From assembly GCA_943913325.1 (NCBI GenBank), contig CALTXP010000080.1, positions 1 to 7,000 of the forward strand: a stretch of DNA of 7,000 nt. Reading direction: 5' to 3'. Below, one piece after another: positions 1 to 4,546 of this stretch. How positions within the stretch are numbered: position 1 is the stretch's first letter; every line of letters begins with the position of its first letter. Both the position numbers and the translations under genes were made by a program. The notes beneath the pieces were generated by a model. It had not been told where the DNA came from. It worked only from the letters and a program-made list of their open reading frames with translations, and did not search any database. The DNA is from an uncultured Anaerococcus sp. Its GTDB lineage: Bacteria > Bacillota > Clostridia > Tissierellales > Peptoniphilaceae.

Positions 1-12
1 TTGTTAGGGTAT

Positions 13-21
13 TGGTATAAT
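13..21 (+). promoter_or_regulatory. Extended -10 promoter of ackA
   Basis: The sequence TGGTATAAT is a perfect TATAAT -10 box (16-21) preceded by the TGn extension (13-15), the form that lets the housekeeping sigma factor work with a weak -35. The -35 position would fall left of base 1 and cannot be judged. Transcription would start near base 28, giving a leader of only about 27 bases before ackA, too short for a riboswitch. The ackA ribosome binding site AGGAG (45-49) follows, 5 bases before the ATG. The promoter call rests on sequence match only. Confidence 0.65.
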
Positions 22-54
22 AAATAATGAAAAAATGAAATTAAAGGAGATCAA

Positions 55-1245
55 ATGAAAATTTTAGTTATTAATTGCGGAAGTTCATCCCTAAAATATC
101 AATTATTTAACATGGAGACCGAAGAAGTAATGGTAAAAGGACTTGTTGAAAGAATTGGTATTGAAGGTAGCCGTCTAGTTCAAAAAAATAATGGAGATGA
201 ATTTGTTATAGAAGAAGCTATGCAAGATCATACACAAGCTGTAGGACATGTCTTTGATGCCCTAGTAGATAGTGAAAATGGTGTTATAGATAGCCTTGAT
301 GAAATAGATGCTGTAGGACATAGATTCGTTCATGGTGGAGAAAAAATGACTAAGTCAGCGTTAATTAACGATGAAGTTAAAGAAGCTATTAATGATGCAG
401 CTAAATTTGCACCTCTTCATAATCCAGCAAATATGATGGGACTTAAGGCATGTGAAGAATTACTACCAAATGTTCCGAATGTAGCAGTATTTGACACAGC
501 TTTCCATCAAACTATGCCAGAAAAAACATATTTATATGGTATTGATTACAAATACTATGAACAAGAAGGCATTAGAAAATATGGTTTCCACGGAACAAGT
601 CACAATTATATAACTAATAGAGCAGCAGAACTTCTTAATAAAGATATAAATGATACTAATATTATATCAGCTCATTTAGGAAATGGATCATCAATTACAG
701 CTGTTAAAGAAGGAAAGTCATTTGATACAACTATGGGACTTACACCACTTGAAGGATTAGTAATGGGAACAAGGTCAGGTGATTTAGATCCAGCAGTAGT
801 AACATATATAGAAGAAAAAGATGGTGTTTCTCCAGAAGAAATGAATAATATCTTAAATAAAAAGTCAGGAGTTCTTGGAGTTTCAGGTGTAAGCAGTGAT
901 TTTAGAGACTTAGGTGAAGCTGCAGAAAAGGGAAATGATAGAGCTCAATATGCTTTAGATATCTTTACAACAAGAGTAAAAAGATATATAGCAGGATACA
1001 TGGCAGAAATCGAAAACACAGATGCTATTGTATTTACAGGTGGTATTGGAGAAAACTCTATAGAGCTACGTAAAGAAATTATGACTGGATTTGAACAATT
1101 TGGCATTAAAATCGATGATGAAGCTAATAATGTACGTGGTGATGAACACATTATTTCTGCAGAAGATTCAAAAGTTAAAGTTATGGTTATAGCAACAAAT
1201 GAAGAATTAATGATTGCTAGAGATACACAAAGCTTAGTAAAATAA
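55..1245 (+). CDS. ackA: Acetate kinase
   Basis: Acetate kinase (ASKHA fold, cytoplasmic) converts acetyl phosphate and ADP to acetate and ATP, the ATP-yielding end of acetate fermentation with phosphotransacetylase, and can run in reverse. The 396 residues match the family's usual length of about 400. The N-terminal signature MKILVINCGSSSLKY carries N7. GHRFVHGGE supplies R90, FDTAFHQTMP supplies D147, and YGFHGTSH (176-183) supplies H179. The nucleotide and phosphate-binding segments are HLGNGSS, MGTRSGDLDP (R240) and FTGGIGEN. TNEELMIARDT (381-391) forms the C-terminal active-site segment. The ATG at 55 has AGGAG at 45-49 and places the signature at the exact N-terminus. No terminator follows the stop, and the rpmF promoter begins 8 bases downstream, so ackA transcripts may read into rpmF. 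No pta gene lies in view. The gene is intact. Confidence 0.97.
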   Translation: MKILVINCGSSSLKYQLFNMETEEVMVKGLVERIGIEGSRLVQKNNGDEFVIEEAMQDHTQAVGHVFDALVDSENGVIDSLDEIDAVGHRFVHGGEKMTKSALINDEVKEAINDAAKFAPLHNPANMMGLKACEELLPNVPNVAVFDTAFHQTMPEKTYLYGIDYKYYEQEGIRKYGFHGTSHNYITNRAAELLNKDINDTNIISAHLGNGSSITAVKEGKSFDTTMGLTPLEGLVMGTRSGDLDPAVVTYIEEKDGVSPEEMNNILNKKSGVLGVSGVSSDFRDLGEAAEKGNDRAQYALDIFTTRVKRYIAGYMAEIENTDAIVFTGGIGENSIELRKEIMTGFEQFGIKIDDEANNVRGDEHIISAEDSKVKVMVIATNEELMIARDTQSLVK

Positions 1246-1252
1246 TTATCCC

Positions 1253-1281
1253 TTGACAGATAAGAGCACACAATATATAAT
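1253..1281 (+). promoter_or_regulatory. Consensus sigma-A promoter of rpmF
   Basis: TTGACA at 1253-1258 and TATAAT at 1276-1281 are both perfect hexamers separated by exactly 17 bases, the optimal housekeeping (sigma-A/sigma-70) promoter. Transcription would start near 1288, leaving a leader of about 32 bases before the rpmF ATG, which suits a highly expressed ribosomal protein gene. It sits in the 74-base gap after ackA. No operator-like inverted repeat is seen over it, so constitutive or growth-rate-linked expression is the simple reading. Confidence 0.88.
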
Positions 1282-1304
1282 ATTAAGGATTGCTAAATCT
1301 GATA

Positions 1305-1314
1305 AGAGGAGGTG
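1305..1314 (+). promoter_or_regulatory. Strong ribosome binding site deciding the rpmF start
   Basis: AGAGGAGGTG matches most of the anti-Shine-Dalgarno complement and ends 5 bases before the ATG at 1320 (AGGAGG core 7 bases away). A longer reading from a TTG at 1290 is open in the same frame, but it would start upstream of this site and add ten residues not found in L32, so the ATG at 1320 is chosen. Confidence 0.9.
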
Positions 1315-1319
1315 TAACG

Positions 1320-1499
1320 ATGGCAGTACCAAAAAGAAGAACATCAAAAACTAGAAAAAATAAAAGAAGAGCCTCAGCTTATACTTTGAACAGATCAAAC
1401 TATGTTGAGTGTCCAAATTGCCACGAGCCAAAACTTCCACACAGAGTTTGCCCAAACTGTGGGGAATATAGAGGCCAAGCAATAATTGATGCAGAATAG
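1320..1499 (+). CDS. rpmF: 50S ribosomal protein L32 (bL32), zinc-binding form
   Basis: bL32 is a small basic protein of the large ribosomal subunit. The product has 59 residues, normal for the family. It begins MAVPKRRTSKTRKNKRRA, the hallmark basic N-terminus, and ends in a zinc ribbon with two CxxC pairs: C31/C34 (CPNC) and C44/C47 (CPNC) around PKLPHRV. All four cysteines are present, so this is the zinc-dependent (C+) paralogue type rather than a cysteine-free copy made in zinc starvation. It has its own consensus promoter and a strong ribosome binding site, and is followed at once by a terminator hairpin. In many bacteria a DUF177 gene (yceD) lies directly upstream; here ackA does. plsX follows, the usual downstream partner. 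Confidence 0.97.
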   Translation: MAVPKRRTSKTRKNKRRASAYTLNRSNYVECPNCHEPKLPHRVCPNCGEYRGQAIIDAE

Positions 1500-1529
1500 A
1501 AAAAGATAGTGTTTAGCACTATCTTTTTT
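1500..1529 (+). terminator. Intrinsic terminator between rpmF and plsX
   Basis: A perfect inverted repeat has left arm 1500-1511 and right arm 1517-1528 around the 5-base loop TTTAG. The core pairs AGATAGTG with CACTATCT, and outer A-T pairs merge into the run of six T at 1524-1529, the classic Rho-independent layout. It starts at the base after the rpmF stop and ends 19 bases before the plsX start. Because the next five genes show no other clear promoter, it more likely trims transcription than ends it. A ribosome halted on the rpmF stop would cover the left arm and could favour read-through (inference). Confidence 0.88.
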
Positions 1530-1548
1530 AGTACCCAAAAGAGGAATT

Positions 1549-2532
1549 ATGAAAATATTAATTGATACATATGGAGCTGATGAGGGTAGTCAAGTTATTA
1601 TAGAAGGGGCTTTATTAGCTAAGCAAAAAATAGACTTTACACCTGTTTTTATTGGAAATGAAAGAGAAATAAAACTAATTATTCATGATAGAATTCACGA
1701 TTATGAAATAATAGCTACTAATGAGTATATATCAAATGATGAGGACCCTGTAAGAGCTATAAGAAGAAAAAAAGATGCATCTATAGTATTAGCATATGAA
1801 AAATCAAAGGAAGACGAATATGATGGCCTTATTTCAGCTGGCTCAACAGGAGCAATTTTATCAGGCGGTTTATTCTTAGCAGGTAGGATAGAAGGAATAA
1901 AAAGAGCTTGCCTTGCAGCAGGAATTCCGTCAATGGATAGTGATTTGACACTTTTAATGGATTCTGGGGCCAATATGGATTGTAAGGCAGAATACTTATA
2001 TGAATTTGCTTTAATGGGATCTGTTTTCTTAGAAAATGTCATGTCTCTTGCTAATCCAAAAGTTGGCTTATTAAATGTAGGGGTAGAAGAACATAAAGGA
2101 AATAAGCTTAGCAAAGAAGCCTATGACTTACTTAAAGAAAGTAAATTAAACTTTGTAGGTAATATTGAAGCTCGTGATTTATTATCAGGAAAAGTAGATA
2201 TTATTGTAGCTGATGGCTTTGATGGAAATATAGCTTTAAAAACGGCTGAGGGAGTGCTAAAACTTATGGAAAGTACACTAAAATCTGCTATCTATAAGTC
2301 AACAAAAAATAAAATAGCAGGAAGCCTTTTAAGAAAAGATATAAAATCTCTAGCTAGTACTTTTAGTACTGATAAAGTTGGTGGAGCTCCTTTACTTGGG
2401 GTAAAATCTTATGTGTATAAGGCTCATGGAAATACTAACGAAATAGCTTTTTCAAACGCAATATTAGGCCTTATGGACTATATACAGACTAATACTATTG
2501 AAAAAATTGAAGGAGAACTAAAAAATGGTTAG
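1549..2532 (+). CDS. plsX: Phosphate acyltransferase PlsX (acyl-ACP:phosphate acyltransferase)
   Basis: PlsX turns acyl-ACP and phosphate into acyl phosphate, the donor used by PlsY to acylate glycerol 3-phosphate, so it starts phospholipid synthesis at the membrane surface. The 327 residues match family length. Motifs in order are SAGSTGA (96-102; usually SAGNTGA), MDSGANMDC (137-145), VGLLNVGVEEHKG (172-184), NIEARD (205-210), VADGFDGNIALKT (220-232) and GGAPLLGV (278-285). The N-terminus MKILIDTYGAD keeps D6, G9 and D11 but has GA where GGD is usual. The start ATG has GAGG at 1541-1544, a close spacing of 4 bases. It overlaps acpP, whose product as acyl-ACP is the PlsX substrate, by 8 bases, which fits the coupled function. 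No fapR or fab genes adjoin it. Confidence 0.95.
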   Translation: MKILIDTYGADEGSQVIIEGALLAKQKIDFTPVFIGNEREIKLIIHDRIHDYEIIATNEYISNDEDPVRAIRRKKDASIVLAYEKSKEDEYDGLISAGSTGAILSGGLFLAGRIEGIKRACLAAGIPSMDSDLTLLMDSGANMDCKAEYLYEFALMGSVFLENVMSLANPKVGLLNVGVEEHKGNKLSKEAYDLLKESKLNFVGNIEARDLLSGKVDIIVADGFDGNIALKTAEGVLKLMESTLKSAIYKSTKNKIAGSLLRKDIKSLASTFSTDKVGGAPLLGVKSYVYKAHGNTNEIAFSNAILGLMDYIQTNTIEKIEGELKNG

Positions 2533-2749
2533 AGAAGAATTAATTAAACTTGCTAGTGATAATTTAAATATAGATTTTGCTGATATGGATATGAGTACAA
2601 AGTTATCAGAATTGGATGTAGATTCAATTGATATGCTTGATTTTATCATGGTAATTGAAGATAAATACAATATTGAATTTGAAGAAGATGAACTTGATGA
2701 AATTGAAACTCTTAGTGATATAGCTGAGTTAATAGAAAGCAAGAACTAA
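2525..2749 (+). CDS. acpP: Acyl carrier protein
   Basis: This is a small, very acidic acyl carrier protein of 74 residues, close to the usual 76-80. The phosphopantetheine attachment site is S34 in the motif DVDSIDMLDF (31-40), with DSI in place of the commoner DSL. The following helix, IMVIEDKYNIEFEEDEL, is typical of the acidic helix II/III face that docks on partner enzymes. Once modified by holo-ACP synthase it carries acyl chains as thioesters for fatty acid and phospholipid enzymes, including PlsX encoded just before it. The ATG overlaps the plsX end by 8 bases and has AGGAGA at 2511-2516, 8 bases upstream, inside the plsX coding sequence. Its stop TAA shares one base with the rnc ATG (TAATG). 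A carrier for another pathway cannot be ruled out, but the context supports lipid synthesis. Confidence 0.95.
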   Translation: MVREELIKLASDNLNIDFADMDMSTKLSELDVDSIDMLDFIMVIEDKYNIEFEEDELDEIETLSDIAELIESKN

Positions 2750-3462
2750 TGACCTTATCATCACAAAGACTATTACAATTAAAGGAATTTGAAGATAAGA
2801 TTGGCTACACTTTCAATGACAAAAAGTTGATAGATGTAGCCTTTACTCATTCTTCTTATACTAATGAAGTGAAAAATGAAATAATGAGTAATGAACGCTT
2901 AGAGTTTCTAGGGGATAGTGTTCTAGATATGATAGTAAGTGAAGTTTTGTTTAAAAATTATCAAAAAAATCCAGAAGGATGGTTAACCAAAACTAGATCT
3001 AGACTCGTATGTACTGATTCTTTTGCCAAAGCTAGTGAAAAATATGATTTAACAAGCTATCTAAACTTTGGTCATGGTGAAAAAAAACAAGGTGGAGAAT
3101 TTAAAAAGCATGTTAAGGCAGATACCTTTGAAGCAGTTTGTGCTGCAATATATTTAGATGCTGGTTATGAGTTCTTATTTGACTTTATAACTAAAAGTTA
3201 TAGAGAAGATGCTTTAAAAATTATAGAGGATGATGCGATCTTCAATGATTATAAAACAAGAATTCAAGAATATTATAATGCTCATAATAAAAAAATATTA
3301 AAATATACATTAATAGACCAAACTGGTCCTGAACATGATAAAATATTTACCATGGCAGTTAAATTGGGCAATAAAACTTTAGCTACAGGTACTGGTAAAA
3401 ATAAGAAAAAGGCAGAGCAAGATGCTGCTAAAAATGCTTATGAAAGATTAAAAAATGATTAA
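2749..3462 (+). CDS. rnc: Ribonuclease III
   Basis: RNase III is the cytoplasmic, Mg-dependent endonuclease that cuts double-stranded RNA, matures rRNA precursors and processes some mRNAs and antisense duplexes. The 237 residues match the family. The nuclease domain (about 10-155) contains the signature NERLEFLGDSVLD (48-60) with metal and catalytic residues E49, E52 and D56, E76 in the EGWLT segment, and D125/E128 in ADTFEA. The double-stranded RNA-binding domain occupies about 168-235, ending in the basic GKNKKKAEQDAAKNAYE segment. One oddity is W78 in EGWLT, where family members usually have an acidic residue. The ATG overlaps the acpP stop by one base; only a weak AGAAAG (2734-2739) precedes it, so translation is probably coupled to acpP. 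It overlaps the next gene by 8 bases. Confidence 0.96.
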   Translation: MTLSSQRLLQLKEFEDKIGYTFNDKKLIDVAFTHSSYTNEVKNEIMSNERLEFLGDSVLDMIVSEVLFKNYQKNPEGWLTKTRSRLVCTDSFAKASEKYDLTSYLNFGHGEKKQGGEFKKHVKADTFEAVCAAIYLDAGYEFLFDFITKSYREDALKIIEDDAIFNDYKTRIQEYYNAHNKKILKYTLIDQTGPEHDKIFTMAVKLGNKTLATGTGKNKKKAEQDAAKNAYERLKND

Positions 3463-4546
3463 AAAAGAGTATATAATACCTATATTTATACCATTTTTAG
3501 GTTGTCCTCATGATTGTGCTTTTTGTAATCAAGTGAAAATTACAAATTATAAGGATACAATGGAGCCTAACAAAGTTATAAGAGAGATTGAAAAAAATCT
3601 AGCTTATTTTCCTAAAAATGATAATATTAAAGAAATAGCCTTTTTTGGTGGATCTTTTACAGGTCTTGATAAAGATGTTATGATAGGATATTTAGAGATT
3701 GCAAGAGAATATAAAGAGAAGGGAATTATTGATAGAATCAGATTATCGACTAGACCTGATTATATAAATAATTCTATTCTTGATATTTTAAAAGAATATA
3801 AAGTAGATATTATAGAGCTAGGAATACAGTCCCTATGTCAAGATGTTTTAGATTACAATGAACGTGGACATAGTGTTATAGAAAGCTATGAAGCTTCCAA
3901 ACTAATAAAAGAATATGGTTTTACCTTAGGTCATCAAATAATGCCAGGACTATATAAAGATAGTTTTGATAAAACTATAGATACAGTTATTAAGTCTATT
4001 AAAATTGGTCCAGATATAGTTAGGATTTATCCAACCCTTGTAATTAAAGATACAAAACTTGCTATGCTCTATGAAATGGGAATATATAAACCATTAAGCC
4101 TTAGAGAGGCTATTGAAGTTTCTGCTGAAGCTGCAATTCTCTATAAATATGCAAATATTAATATAATTAGGATTGGCTTACAAACTACAGAAAATATAAA
4201 TGAGGGTGAGGATGTAATAGCAGGTCCTTTTCATCCAGCTATGAGACAACTTGTAGAATCAGAGATTTATAAAAAATATTTAGAAGAACTTATAAGAGTA
4301 TTTGATCTTAAAAATGAGATAACTATTTATACAAATAATAGAAACATTTCTCTAATAGCTGGAAATAATAAGTCAAACAAAGATTATTTTTATGAAAATT
4401 ATAAGATTAATATGAAATTTAAGACAAGCGATGAAGAGTTTATAGTATTTAATAATAAAAAAATAGACTTTGACTTAGATGAATTCATAAAAGATTATGT
4501 AGAGAAAAACTATGGTGGTGATTTAATATTAGACTTGAAAGTATAG
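3455..4546 (+). CDS. Radical SAM protein related to the Elp3 catalytic domain
   Basis: This is a radical S-adenosylmethionine enzyme of 363 residues; its substrate is not known to me. The 4Fe-4S cluster motif CPHDCAFC gives C17, C21 and C24 (Cx3Cx2C). GGSFTG (65-70) is the SAM-contacting GGE-like strand. STRPD (98-102), ELGIQS (121-126), RGH (137-139) and HQIMPGL (160-166) are segments shared with Elp3-type proteins. The C-terminal half (about 250-363) is lysine/asparagine-rich and shows no acetyltransferase (GNAT) domain, so it is not a full tRNA-modifying Elp3. Genes of this type commonly lie between rnc and smc in clostridia. No membrane segments are seen. The ATG lies inside the rnc end (8-base overlap) with only a weak GAAAGA at 3442-3447, suggesting coupled translation. 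It overlaps the proposed smc start by 19 bases. Radical SAM membership is firm; the subfamily is a motif-based judgement. Confidence 0.88.
   Translation: MIKKEYIIPIFIPFLGCPHDCAFCNQVKITNYKDTMEPNKVIREIEKNLAYFPKNDNIKEIAFFGGSFTGLDKDVMIGYLEIAREYKEKGIIDRIRLSTRPDYINNSILDILKEYKVDIIELGIQSLCQDVLDYNERGHSVIESYEASKLIKEYGFTLGHQIMPGLYKDSFDKTIDTVIKSIKIGPDIVRIYPTLVIKDTKLAMLYEMGIYKPLSLREAIEVSAEAAILYKYANINIIRIGLQTTENINEGEDVIAGPFHPAMRQLVESEIYKKYLEELIRVFDLKNEITIYTNNRNISLIAGNNKSNKDYFYENYKINMKFKTSDEEFIVFNNKKIDFDLDEFIKDYVEKNYGGDLILDLKV
4514..4522 (+). promoter_or_regulatory. Shine-Dalgarno site pointing to a non-standard smc start
   Basis: GGTGGTGAT matches the ideal anti-Shine-Dalgarno complement GGAGGTGAT at eight of nine bases. 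It lies inside the radical SAM gene. The GGTGG part is 9 bases before the ATT at 4528, a good spacing for initiation. No ATG, GTG or TTG in the smc frame lies at a suitable distance, so this site supports initiation at ATT. Confidence 0.72.

Noticed and set aside
35..58. Seven-codon reading frame (MKLKEIK) ending in the ackA start as a possible leader peptide.
   Set aside because: It has no ribosome binding site of its own, no regulatory codon run, and contains the ackA Shine-Dalgarno site; a frame this short in A-rich sequence is expected by chance.
945..1271. Open frame of 108 codons on the minus strand.
   Set aside because: It lies opposite ackA and across the rpmF promoter, has no recognisable protein features, and mirrors the codon pattern of ackA.
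1945..1973. TTGACA inside plsX as a -35 for an internal promoter.
   Set aside because: No -10-like hexamer lies 16-18 bases downstream.
1701..2114. Open frame of 137 codons on the minus strand.
   Set aside because: It is fully antisense to plsX, whose motifs are clear; the serine/proline-rich translation looks like a shadow frame.
2356..2370. Inverted repeat AGTACT-TTT-AGTACT within plsX.
   Set aside because: Only six pairs with a three-base loop, no T-run, inside conserved coding sequence; probably chance.
2518..2742. Open frame of 74 codons on the minus strand.
   Set aside because: It is antisense to acpP and gives a serine/isoleucine repeat-like product, the complement of acidic Asp/Glu codons.
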